A DNA stretch of 6,357 nt from contig VFKK01000264.1 of assembly GCA_009885605.1 (NCBI GenBank), forward strand, positions 1 through 6,357, in the 5' to 3' direction. The translations under genes were made by a program, and so were the position numbers. The notes beneath the pieces are model-generated. The model was not told the origin of the DNA and made no database searches. It saw only the letters and a list, made by a program, of their open reading frames with translations. This stretch comes from Cyclobacteriaceae bacterium. GTDB lineage: Bacteria; Bacteroidota; Bacteroidia; Cytophagales; Cyclobacteriaceae. Positions 1 to 6,357 of the stretch are shown piece by piece. Each line of letters starts with the position of its first letter. Within the stretch, counting starts at the first letter, position 1.

Positions 1-696
1 ATTTTCATTAGTGGTGGTTCGGAAGCAGCAGTGACTGAAGCCGGTATTGGCGGATTCAACGCTATGAAAGCGCTATCCCAACGAAATGACTCTCCTTCAA
101 CTGCATCGCGACCTTTTGATAAGGAACGGGATGGTTTTGTTCTTGGAGAAGGTGCAGGTGCTTTGATCCTGGAAGAACTTGAGCATGCTATAGCCCGTGG
201 AGCTAAAATCTATGCTGAGCTAGTTGGCGGTGGCATGACAGCGGATGCTTATCATATCACAGCACCTCATCCGGAAGGATTAGGAGCAAGTAGCGTGATG
301 GAAATAACGTTGGCAGACGCAGGTCTCAAACCTGAAGATATCGATTACATCAACGTACACGGTACTTCAACGCCATTAGGTGATGTGGGTGAAACTAAAG
401 CTATCCAGAAAATTTTCGGAGAGCATGCTTACAAACTTAATATCAGCAGTACAAAGTCAATGACAGGTCACCTTTTGGGTGCAGCCGGTGCAGTGGAAGC
501 AATTGCTTCTATTTTCGCTATCAATCATAGTCTTGTACCTCCCACGATCAATCACTTCACTGATGATGAAGCATTTGATCCGGGGTTAAATTTAACTTTC
601 AACACACCTCAGAAAAGAGATATCAACTATGCGATGAGTAATACCTTTGGATTTGGCGGTCACAACTGTTCTGTCATTTTCAAAAAATATAATTGA
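1..696 (+). CDS. fabF: 3-oxoacyl-[acyl-carrier-protein] synthase II (KAS II), 5' end missing
   Basis: This is the C-terminal 231 codons of a cytoplasmic condensing enzyme that joins malonyl-ACP to a growing acyl-ACP in type II fatty-acid elongation. Reading frame 1 is open from the first base, so the gene continues upstream of the window. The GTG at 31 is an internal codon, not a start. Thiolase-fold signatures are clear: ASRPFDKERDGFVLGEGAG, catalytic His in NVHGTSTP (codon 358-360), Lys in SSTKSMTGH (454-456), second catalytic His in TGHLLGAAGA (469-471), and the C-terminal gatekeeper loop FGFGGHN. The His-Lys-His spacing (32 and 5 residues) equals that of E. coli FabF His303/Lys335/His340. 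By that alignment about 183 residues are missing, and the nucleophilic Cys163 would lie roughly 20 residues upstream of the window edge. rnc follows immediately. In many bacteria acpP precedes fabF, which cannot be seen here. The FabF/FabB distinction rests on overall resemblance to FabF. Confidence 0.97.
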   Translation: MFISGGSEAAVTEAGIGGFNAMKALSQRNDSPSTASRPFDKERDGFVLGEGAGALILEELEHAIARGAKIYAELVGGGMTADAYHITAPHPEGLGASSVMEITLADAGLKPEDIDYINVHGTSTPLGDVGETKAIQKIFGEHAYKLNISSTKSMTGHLLGAAGAVEAIASIFAINHSLVPPTINHFTDDEAFDPGLNLTFNTPQKRDINYAMSNTFGFGGHNCSVIFKKYN

Positions 697-703
697 TCTG
701 GGT

Positions 704-1444
704 TTGAAACTCTTTCAACGACTCGGTATAAATTCGCTTTTCTACAATACGAAGGATAAAAGGCTTGCTAACTCCATCAAAATGATGACAGGTAGCAGGC
801 CTTTTAATTTATCCCTATACAAGCTGGCTCTCACTCCGGCCGGACTTGGAGAAGAAACTTCACGAGGATTCAGGATTTCAAATGAAAGACTGGAGTTCCT
901 TGGCGATGCATTTTTGGGGGCAGTAATTGCAGAGCATTTATTTCAAAAATATCCATACAGAGATGAGGGATTCCTGACTGAAACTCGGTCTAAACTGGTC
1001 AATCGAGAAAGTCTCAATGAAACCGGTATCAAAATTGGACTCAGGGATGTACTGGATCAGGAAATCGGCAACCGCAGTTTCACTGGAAACAAATCGCTAT
1101 ATGGTGATATGCTGGAGGCTTTTCTGGGCGCTATGTATCTTGACAAAGGATACAAATTCACGAAGAAATTCATCGTGTCGAGGATTTTGCTTCATGTAGA
1201 TCTGGACGGGATGATCACTACCACCACCAACTACAAGAGTAAAATCATAGAGTGGTCACAAAAAGAAAACAAACATGTTGAATATAAAGTATTACAAATC
1301 AACGGCAATCAACGCTACAAAGAGTTTGTAATCTCATTATTGGTAGATGAAAACGAAGTGTCGCAGGGAAAGGGAGCAACCAAGAAAAAAGCAGAACAGG
1401 AAGCTTCCAAAAATGCCTGTGAAATTCTAAAAATTGCCACTTAG
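704..1444 (+). CDS. rnc: Ribonuclease III
   Basis: This is a double-strand-specific endoribonuclease acting on rRNA precursors and structured mRNAs in the cytoplasm, expected to work as a Mg-dependent dimer. Numbered from the TTG at 704 (246 aa), the nuclease domain spans about 24-165 and carries the signature NERLEFLGD with metal ligands Glu61, Glu64 and Asp68, then Asp135 and Glu138 in GDMLEAFLGA. The double-stranded-RNA-binding domain covers about 177-243 and ends with the typical GKGATKKKAEQEASKNA helix. The start is uncertain. The only ATG upstream of the domain is at 647; it would overlap fabF by 50 nt and add 19 residues that are just fabF codons read in another frame. The TTG at 704 lies 7 nt after the fabF stop and gives a normal family length. 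The ATG pair at 782 would cut into the first helix. The stretch before the signature reads ALTPAG where E. coli has ALTHRS. Cotranscription with fabF is inferred from the spacing. Confidence 0.95.
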   Translation: MKLFQRLGINSLFYNTKDKRLANSIKMMTGSRPFNLSLYKLALTPAGLGEETSRGFRISNERLEFLGDAFLGAVIAEHLFQKYPYRDEGFLTETRSKLVNRESLNETGIKIGLRDVLDQEIGNRSFTGNKSLYGDMLEAFLGAMYLDKGYKFTKKFIVSRILLHVDLDGMITTTTNYKSKIIEWSQKENKHVEYKVLQINGNQRYKEFVISLLVDENEVSQGKGATKKKAEQEASKNACEILKIAT

Positions 1445-1476
1445 CCAGTTATTTTTACGGCCATTCCCCAAATAAA

Positions 1477-3315
1477 ATGTCTTCAATAAAAATCGCAGGA
1501 GCAACACTTAACCAAACACCTTTGGACTGGAAGGGAAATTTGGAAAGGATAATAGGCGCGATCCATGAAGCCAAATCCCAACAGGTTGAAATCCTTTGTT
1601 TTCCAGAACTCGCCATCACAGGCTATGGAAGTGAAGATTTGTTTTTAAGCTATTGGTATCCTCAAAAAGCGGTAGTCCAACTCGCAAAGCTTCTCCCGCA
1701 TTGCGAAGGAATAACTGTTGCAATAGGAATTCCGATCAGAATCCAGGAGAAAGTTTATAATACTGTAGCTGTCATTGAAAATTCAAAAGTCATAGGTTTT
1801 GCAGCGAAGCAATTCATGGCAATTGACGGTGTTCATTATGAGTTTCGTTGGTTCACTCCTTGGCCGGCAAATGAAGTAACCGAATTCGAATTCGAAGGAG
1901 AAAAAATCCCCTTGGGAGACCTTACTTTTCACCATAAAGGCATTCATTATGGATTTGAAATCTGCGAAGATGCCTGGAGAGGTTCTCTAAGACCCGGATA
2001 CAGACTTTGCAATCGCAAAGTAGATTTGATATTTAACCCAAGTGCAAGTCACTTTGCCATGGGAAAAACGAAGGAGCGAATTGAACTGATTCAGAATAGC
2101 TCCAAAATGTTTGAATGCTATTATTGCTACGTCAATCTTCTGGGTAATGAAGCCGGTAGGATGATCTTCGATGGCGAAATTCTCCTGACAAAAAATGGAG
2201 AGTTACTTGGAAGAAACGAACTCCTTGCATTTCAGGATTTTCAGGTTTTAAGCTTTGATCTCGAACCTAAAGTCCAAAAAGTGGCTCCTGTTATTTCCAA
2301 AGAAGAAGAATTTGTTCAGGCGTCTGCTTTGGCACTTTTTGATTACCTGCGGAAAAGTAAAAGCAAAGGTTTTGTACTTTCTCTCTCGGGAGGAGCCGAC
2401 TCCTCCTCAATAGCGATATTAATAGCTGAAATGGTCCGAAGAGGCCTGGCAGAACTTGGACAACAGATTTTCTGTGAAAAAATTGGGTTGGATTACAATC
2501 CGGAATCCCCTTTTTCAGAAAAAGAGCTCGTGGGCAAATTACTTACTACCGCCTATCAGGGAACCAAAAACTCATCTACTGACACATTTGAAAGTGCAAA
2601 AACTCTTGCAGAAAGCATAGGTGCAGTTTTTTACAGCTGGACCATCGATGAGGAAGTAAGCAGCTACACTCAAAAGATTGAAACTGCAATTGGTAGAAAA
2701 TTGACTTGGGAGAAGGACGATATCACGCTTCAAAACATACAAGCCAGAAGTCGGTCACCGATCATCTGGATGTTAGCCAATCTCAACAATGCACTTTTAC
2801 TCAATACTTCCAACAGAAGTGAGGGAGATGTCGGCTACTCCACCATGGATGGTGACACGAGCGGAAGCATCTCCCCTATTGCAGCTGTGGATAAATTTTT
2901 CATCCTTCAGTGGCTTAGATGGGCCGAGAAAAACCTGAACAGATCGGGCTTGGCTTTAGTAAATTCTTTGCAACCAAGTGCCGAGCTCCGGCCACTGGAA
3001 AGAACCCAGACTGACGAGGCTGACTTGATGCCTTATTCGGTGATTATCGAAATTGAAAAATTGGCCATTCGGGACAGAAGATCACCCATGGATGTCTACC
3101 TGATTTTGGCGGACGAACTTGATATACCCGGACCCGTTTTAAAAGAATATATCAAAAAATTCTTCCGACTTTGGTCCAGAAATCAGTGGAAACGTGAAAG
3201 AGTAGCTCCTTCTTTCCATTTGGATGAATTTAATATTGACCCCAAAACGTGGTATCGCTTCCCTATTTTATCAGGAGGCTATGCCGAAGAACTAGAACTT
3301 TTAGATCAACTCTAA
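1477..3315 (+). CDS. nadE: Glutamine-dependent NAD+ synthetase
   Basis: This 612-residue cytoplasmic enzyme makes the last step of NAD+ synthesis: ATP-dependent amidation of nicotinate adenine dinucleotide with ammonia released from glutamine. The N-terminal half (about 1-265) is a nitrilase-fold glutaminase with the full Glu-Lys-Cys triad: Glu44 in CFPELAITGY, Lys111 in AAKQFM and Cys163 in YGFEICEDAWR. The C-terminal half (about 275-612) is the ATP-pyrophosphatase synthetase domain, with P-loop SGGADSS (304-310), NIQARSR (420-426), the NTSNRSEGDVGYSTMDGD stretch (443-460) and a late RVAPSFHLDEF motif (575-585). The two-domain form means the cell uses glutamine rather than free ammonia; the length is close to that of other bacterial two-domain enzymes. 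The ATG at 1477 is preceded by an AT-rich leader without a Shine-Dalgarno sequence, 32 nt after rnc, and lgt starts 10 nt after its stop, so an rnc-nadE-lgt transcript is likely. Nothing appears broken. Confidence 0.97.
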   Translation: MSSIKIAGATLNQTPLDWKGNLERIIGAIHEAKSQQVEILCFPELAITGYGSEDLFLSYWYPQKAVVQLAKLLPHCEGITVAIGIPIRIQEKVYNTVAVIENSKVIGFAAKQFMAIDGVHYEFRWFTPWPANEVTEFEFEGEKIPLGDLTFHHKGIHYGFEICEDAWRGSLRPGYRLCNRKVDLIFNPSASHFAMGKTKERIELIQNSSKMFECYYCYVNLLGNEAGRMIFDGEILLTKNGELLGRNELLAFQDFQVLSFDLEPKVQKVAPVISKEEEFVQASALALFDYLRKSKSKGFVLSLSGGADSSSIAILIAEMVRRGLAELGQQIFCEKIGLDYNPESPFSEKELVGKLLTTAYQGTKNSSTDTFESAKTLAESIGAVFYSWTIDEEVSSYTQKIETAIGRKLTWEKDDITLQNIQARSRSPIIWMLANLNNALLLNTSNRSEGDVGYSTMDGDTSGSISPIAAVDKFFILQWLRWAEKNLNRSGLALVNSLQPSAELRPLERTQTDEADLMPYSVIIEIEKLAIRDRRSPMDVYLILADELDIPGPVLKEYIKKFFRLWSRNQWKRERVAPSFHLDEFNIDPKTWYRFPILSGGYAEELELLDQL

Positions 3316-3325
3316 TATAAATTTC

Positions 3326-4429
3326 ATGCTTGAATCTTTCCTTAGTTATGTAGTCTGGGATCCAAATCCTGCGGTTTTTCCAGGCTTTGAACGCCTTCGC
3401 TGGTACAGTCTGCTTTTCGCTTTGGGATTTATTATTTCCCAGCAAGTCATGGTTTACTTCTTCAGAAAAGAAGGCCAAAAAGAAGAGCTGGTTGATAAAT
3501 TGACCATTATCATGGTATTGGCTACCATCATCGGAGCAAGATTAGGACATGTCCTGTTTTATGAACCTGAAAAATATTTGAGCAATCCACTTGCTATTTT
3601 GAAAGTTTGGGAAGGCGGATTAGCCAGCCATGGCGCTGCAGTCGTTATTTTATTTTCCCTTTGGGTTTATTCGAAAAGGACTCCAGGTCAAAACTATCTT
3701 TGGGTACTTGATCGCATTGCAATTGTGACAGCGATGACAGGAGCTTTAATTCGATTTGGAAACCTGATGAACTCTGAAATAGGCGGACAAGACACCGGAA
3801 CAGATTCGGGATTTGTCTACGCCTTGGATGCGGAGGAGATCTTACAATCCTTGAAAGTGCCTGTAGAATCTATCGAAGCCTATAAACCAGAAGATCGCTC
3901 GGGAGAATTGCAGGGAAATGGAATTGTCCCGGTCAACATTGATCTGAAAATTACCAAAGGATCTTATGCTCTGGAAGATCTTGAATCCACTCTTCAGCGA
4001 GATATAAAATACGCCCTTACCCAGTTCAATTCATCTAAACAATATCTTGCAGAGCCTTTGGAAACTCCATTGGACTTTACCATTTCCGATAAAGGAGACC
4101 ATTATCTGACTACTGTCAGGACATTTGGAAGAGCTAAGTATCCAACCCAGATATACGAGTCAATATCCTATTTGCTGATTTTCCTGGGTCTATTTGCAAT
4201 CTGGTACAAATACACTTATAGAACCCCGGAGGGTTTACTTGTAGGATTATTCATGATTTTCGTGTTCGGTACGAGATTCTTCTGGGAATTTTTTAAAGAA
4301 ACCCAAGTTGATTTTGAGAAAGACATGTCCCTCAATATGGGACAATTGCTCAGTATACCTCTAGTGGTCTTTGGAGTGATTCTTGTCATACTGGCTTTGA
4401 AAAGAGGGTTAAAACCAATAAAAAGTTAG
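3326..4429 (+). CDS. lgt: Prolipoprotein diacylglyceryl transferase with enlarged periplasmic insert
   Basis: Lgt moves a diacylglyceryl group from phosphatidylglycerol to the lipobox cysteine of prolipoproteins, the first step of lipoprotein maturation in the inner membrane. About seven hydrophobic segments are visible (roughly 27-45, 58-79, 103-116, 127-145, 278-295, 303-318, 338-358), matching the seven-helix family fold. Conserved positions include Tyr27 in LRWYSLL, Arg72 in GARLGHVLFY, His102 in GGLASHGA, the signature IRFGNLMNSEIGG (Arg143, Asn146, Glu151), YPTQIYES (272-279) and Arg317 in GTRFFWEFFKE. At 367 residues it is about 75 longer than the E. coli protein. The extra length lies between the signature and YPTQIYES (about 155-270), the region of the periplasmic head domain. 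The ATG at 3326 sits 10 nt after the nadE stop, suggesting cotranscription. Its stop overlaps the stop of convergent yidD by 4 nt. Confidence 0.95.
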   Translation: MLESFLSYVVWDPNPAVFPGFERLRWYSLLFALGFIISQQVMVYFFRKEGQKEELVDKLTIIMVLATIIGARLGHVLFYEPEKYLSNPLAILKVWEGGLASHGAAVVILFSLWVYSKRTPGQNYLWVLDRIAIVTAMTGALIRFGNLMNSEIGGQDTGTDSGFVYALDAEEILQSLKVPVESIEAYKPEDRSGELQGNGIVPVNIDLKITKGSYALEDLESTLQRDIKYALTQFNSSKQYLAEPLETPLDFTISDKGDHYLTTVRTFGRAKYPTQIYESISYLLIFLGLFAIWYKYTYRTPEGLLVGLFMIFVFGTRFFWEFFKETQVDFEKDMSLNMGQLLSIPLVVFGVILVILALKRGLKPIKS

Positions 4430-4650
4430 GGGACCGGGTCATGCCCGTGGCCTCCCCAAGGATTACAACTTGCAATACGTTTTATTCCAAGCCAACCGCC
4501 TTTGAAAACTCCATGTTTCAAAATAGCCTCTTTCGTGTATTGGCTGCAGGTTGGGGTGTATCGACAGCTGGCAGGAAGTAATGGTGAGATGGTGTATTGA
4601 TAAACCAAAACTGGAAATATGGCTATCTTGCGGATAATGTCTTTAACCAT
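4426..4650 (-). CDS. yidD: Membrane protein insertion efficiency factor YidD
   Basis: This is a small (74 aa) peripheral inner-membrane protein of the YidD/UPF0161 family, thought to help YidC-dependent insertion of membrane proteins. The N-terminal 20 residues form a predicted amphipathic helix, followed by the family core ISPLLPASCRYTPTCSQY, then EAILKHG, FKGGWLGIKRI and the closing GHGHDPVP. The three conserved cysteines are at 29, 35 and 62. I chose the ATG at 4650. A TTG at 4689 in the same frame would add 13 residues not typical of the family and would put the start inside a good -7 promoter box (4687-4694). It is convergent with lgt (stop codons overlap) and divergent from the Omp85-family gene. 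In many bacteria yidD sits beside rnpA-yidC; here it is in an envelope-gene setting instead. Confidence 0.93.
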   Translation of the reverse strand: MVKDIIRKIAIFPVLVYQYTISPLLPASCRYTPTCSQYTKEAILKHGVFKGGWLGIKRIASCNPWGGHGHDPVP

Positions 4651-4686
4651 GGATTCACCCGAAAAGGGCTGAGTTTCGTAAGTAAC

Positions 4687-4694
4687 CAAAATTA
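4687..4694 (-). promoter_or_regulatory. Candidate Bacteroidota-type -7 promoter box for yidD
   Basis: On the minus strand this reads TAATTTTG, a perfect match to the Bacteroidota primary-sigma -7 consensus TAnnTTTG. Transcription would begin near 4680, leaving a leader of about 30 nt before the yidD ATG. The matching -33 element is weak: an ATTGGG-like stretch near 4708-4713 leaves only about 15 nt of spacer, shorter than usual. The box lies just ahead of the GTG start of the divergent Omp85-family gene. Chance occurrence in AT-rich sequence is possible. Confidence 0.4.
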
Positions 4695-4700
4695 ATCAAA

Positions 4701-6173
4701 GTGAATTCCCAATTGCATCCTCAATTTTTAAATATCCTCCTTTCATTCACTTTGGTGATGTGCTTTTGGTTGGGATGCAGCACTTCCTCTGCTATTGCCC
4801 AGACAGATACCAGCTTGGAGCCTGCTGTTCAAACTACTCCTGAGCGGGTGAAAGTGAATAATATTTTTATCATCGGAAATGAGAAGACCCAAAAGTCGGT
4901 AATCCTTCGTGAGTTAGACTTTACGACTGATTTCTTTTACGACTGGGAGACTTTTATGGGAATTCTAGTGGCTGATCAGAAAAAAATCTATAATCTCCGC
5001 CTCTTTACCTCCGTCGAGATTACCCCATTGATTGTTGGTCCTGAGGAAGTTGAAGTGCTAATTACAGTCAAAGAGAGATGGTATATTTTACCCTCTTTGA
5101 TTTTCCAACTTGCCGATCGAAATTTTGCAGAATGGTGGACAAACCAGAATGCGGATTTTTCAAGGGTGAATTTTGGATTGAAAGTCAGTCACAGCAACGT
5201 GGGAGGACGAAATGAAAAATTGCGCTTCTCGGGCCAATTGGGATTTACCAAAGCGATCGATTTTCAATACACCATCCCTTTCATCGATAAGAATCAAAAG
5301 CATGGTTTGGCTTTTCAGTTTACTCTTTTCGATCAGAAAACTCTTGCTATCAAGTCTGAAAATAATCGACAAGTATTCTATACTTCAGATGCTGAAGATG
5401 TGCTTCGCAAAAATATGTCTGCCGCTATCCGATATTCTTATCGAAGGACCTTTTACAACACACACAATTTCACATTGGGATACAACTCCACTTGGGTAAG
5501 CCCGTTGGTTTTGCAACAGAGTCCTGACTATTTCCAGCATGGATCCAATAAGCTTCGCTACCTGTTTGCTACCTATTCCTTCCGACACGACAAAAGAGAT
5601 AATGTCGCTTACGCCACTCAGGGTGAACTTCTTCAACTCACAGCGACCAAATACGGGATCCTGTTTGTGGATGAACTGGACGAAGTAGAAGTGAATGTCG
5701 TTGCAAACAAGTATTTCAAATTCAACGAGAAATTCCACTTTAACAGCGGACTTACAGCCAACTGGTTTTTGAGTGTTCAGCAGCCTTATTCCTTGGTCAG
5801 AGGCATTGGATACAACCCCAATTTCATCAGAGGCTACGAGCTAAATGTCATCGAAGGACAGCAGTTGTATGTTCACAAAAACAGCTTCCGTTGGAAATTT
5901 GTAGACTGGGCCATCGATATTTCAAACATTGTCCCCCTTGAGCAATTCAGCACGATCCCGATCCGCTTGTATTGGAGTGCAAATTTTGACCACGGCTATG
6001 TCAAAGACAGAAATAACATTCCTGAAAATACGAGATTAACAAATCAGTACCTTTTTGGATATGGTACCGGCATTGACTTGGTAGGTTTTTATGATGCCGT
6101 GTTCCGTTTTGAATACTCCAGAAACGATCAGAAAGAAGGTACATTCTTCTTCAACTTCAGGGCGCCGTTTTAA
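4701..6173 (+). CDS. BamA/TamA-family (Omp85) outer-membrane beta-barrel protein, single POTRA-like domain
   Basis: This 490-residue protein is probably an outer-membrane barrel of the Omp85 superfamily, whose members insert or export proteins. Residues 1-33 form a hydrophobic export signal with a likely signal-peptidase I site after AIA (31-33). About 49-126 resembles one POTRA domain (VNNIFIIGNEKT near the start, YNLRLFTSVEI and VEVLITVKERW near the end). From about 130 to the end runs a series of alternating aromatic/polar strands, with the Omp85 loop motif FIRGYE (RGY at 377-379) and a terminal phenylalanine, as expected for a barrel C-terminus. It is far shorter than BamA (about 800 residues, five POTRAs), so it is not the essential BamA; substrate and partners are unknown. 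The GTG at 4701 is the only upstream start, since an in-frame TAA lies at 4683 and the ATG at 4758 would remove most of the signal. The n-region has no Lys/Arg, which is unusual. WLGC (23-26) resembles a poor lipobox. Confidence 0.85.
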   Translation: MNSQLHPQFLNILLSFTLVMCFWLGCSTSSAIAQTDTSLEPAVQTTPERVKVNNIFIIGNEKTQKSVILRELDFTTDFFYDWETFMGILVADQKKIYNLRLFTSVEITPLIVGPEEVEVLITVKERWYILPSLIFQLADRNFAEWWTNQNADFSRVNFGLKVSHSNVGGRNEKLRFSGQLGFTKAIDFQYTIPFIDKNQKHGLAFQFTLFDQKTLAIKSENNRQVFYTSDAEDVLRKNMSAAIRYSYRRTFYNTHNFTLGYNSTWVSPLVLQQSPDYFQHGSNKLRYLFATYSFRHDKRDNVAYATQGELLQLTATKYGILFVDELDEVEVNVVANKYFKFNEKFHFNSGLTANWFLSVQQPYSLVRGIGYNPNFIRGYELNVIEGQQLYVHKNSFRWKFVDWAIDISNIVPLEQFSTIPIRLYWSANFDHGYVKDRNNIPENTRLTNQYLFGYGTGIDLVGFYDAVFRFEYSRNDQKEGTFFFNFRAPF

Positions 6174-6204
6174 TTACTTGCTTTCCTTTTTCAATTCTTA
6201 GTAA

Positions 6205-6223
6205 TCGATTAATTTTTAATCGA
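6205..6223. repeat. AT-rich perfect inverted repeat downstream of the Omp85-family gene, possible weak terminator
   Basis: Two 8-nt arms, TCGATTAA and TTAATCGA, flank a 3-nt TTT loop about 30 nt after the stop codon at 6171-6173. Each arm has only two G/C bases, and the nearest T-tract (6241-6249) lies 17 nt beyond the stem, so it does not match a standard intrinsic terminator. It could be a weak terminator, an mRNA 3'-end stabiliser or a protein-binding palindrome. No other gene or clear promoter was seen in the 116-nt gap 6174-6289. Confidence 0.35.
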
Positions 6224-6267
6224 ATAAATAACTGATACTATTTTTTTTTAATTATTTAACTAAATTA

Positions 6268-6289
6268 CTATTCGTTTTTTTCCGAATAG
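6268..6289 (+). promoter_or_regulatory. Inverted repeat directly against the start codon of the last gene
   Basis: Seven-nt arms CTATTCG and CGAATAG, perfectly complementary, are separated by an 8-nt T-rich spacer. The right arm ends one base before the ATG at 6290. In RNA this would form a short hairpin occupying the whole ribosome-approach region; in DNA it could be an operator. The core CGAATA also occurs at 6221-6226, so the motif appears three times in about 70 nt counting both orientations. A short chance palindrome in AT-rich DNA cannot be excluded. Confidence 0.3.
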
Positions 6290-6357
6290 ATGAAGCACTC
6301 AGTTTTTTTCTGCTTCCTGTTTTTGGTTTTTTTGTCTCTGAAAGCCCAAACAGATCC
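6290..6357 (+). CDS. Start of a secreted protein of unknown function, 3' end cut by the window
   Basis: Only 22 full codons are present. They begin MKHSVFFCFLFLVF and continue SLKAQTD, a typical export signal: a basic residue at position 2, a phenylalanine/leucine-rich core, and a likely signal-peptidase I cut after LKA, before QT. The gene product is therefore probably periplasmic, outer-membrane or secreted. The cysteine at position 8 is inside the hydrophobic core and is not in a lipobox. Its start lies 116 nt after the Omp85-family gene on the same strand, so cotranscription is possible but not shown. The family cannot be recognised from this fragment. Confidence 0.65.
   Translation, partial: MKHSVFFCFLFLVFLSLKAQTD

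Noticed and set aside
647..696. Possible frameshift fusion of FabF to RNase III through the A-run near 681-688.
   Set aside because: The rnc frame is +1 relative to fabF, the A-run does not form a standard -1 slippery heptamer, and both proteins are complete separate families.
1017..1199. Open frame of 60 codons inside rnc.
   Set aside because: Different frame of a well-supported gene, no recognisable protein features.
1450..1457. TATTTTTA as a -7 box for nadE in the 32-nt gap after rnc.
   Set aside because: Last consensus base is wrong, no upstream element seen, and read-through from rnc is the simpler explanation.
1881..1896. Tandem GAATTC palindrome in nadE.
   Set aside because: Explained by the coding of alternating Glu-Phe residues (EFEFE); no sign of a separate function.
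3263..3478. Minus-strand open frame over the nadE/lgt junction.
   Set aside because: Antisense shadow of two strongly supported genes, with a composition unlike a real protein.
5160..5738. Three open frames (two minus, one plus) inside the Omp85-family gene.
   Set aside because: Overlap a complete barrel-coding frame, show no domains and no start context.
6205..6249. Strong intrinsic terminator made of the 6205-6223 stem plus the T9 tract.
   Set aside because: The stem is AT-rich and the T-tract begins 17 nt after it; kept only as an inverted repeat with a possible weak terminator role.

Overview
The window looks like chromosomal DNA of a Bacteroidota member, most likely of the Cytophagales (Cyclobacteriaceae/Algoriphagus-like). 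This lineage call is an inference from four things: the fabF-rnc gene order, AT-rich leaders with almost no Shine-Dalgarno sequences, a perfect Bacteroidota-type -7 box (TAnnTTTG) ahead of yidD, and the style of the proteins (an Lgt with an enlarged periplasmic insert, a short Omp85 protein). No mobile element, CRISPR array, tRNA or rRNA was seen. Coding density is very high.

Layout: on the + strand the window opens inside fabF (beta-ketoacyl-ACP synthase II, 3' part, 1-696). It is followed with almost no gap, or with a 50-nt overlap depending on the start codon, by rnc (ribonuclease III). A 32-nt gap leads to nadE (glutamine-dependent NAD+ synthetase, 1477-3315), and 10 nt later comes lgt (prolipoprotein diacylglyceryl transferase, 3326-4429). 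These four genes read as one tightly packed block. The stop codon of lgt overlaps the stop codon of the convergent minus-strand gene yidD (4426-4650). yidD is in turn divergent, across 50 nt, from a + strand gene for a short BamA/TamA-family (Omp85) outer-membrane barrel protein with one POTRA-like domain (4701-6173). An AT-rich gap of 116 nt with two perfect inverted repeats precedes the start of a further secreted protein (6290 to the window edge).

Functionally, the left half is housekeeping metabolism and RNA processing (fatty-acid elongation, dsRNA cleavage, NAD synthesis). The right half is envelope building: lipoprotein maturation (Lgt), an inner-membrane insertion helper (YidD) and an outer-membrane Omp85 barrel. 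All complete genes appear intact, with their key catalytic residues present. I found no clear novel system. The points worth a second look are the rnc start, an atypical RNase III motif, the Lgt insertion, the overlapping lgt/yidD stops, the compact yidD/Omp85 divergent promoter region, the lipobox-like signal of the Omp85 protein, and the inverted repeat lying flush against the last start codon.
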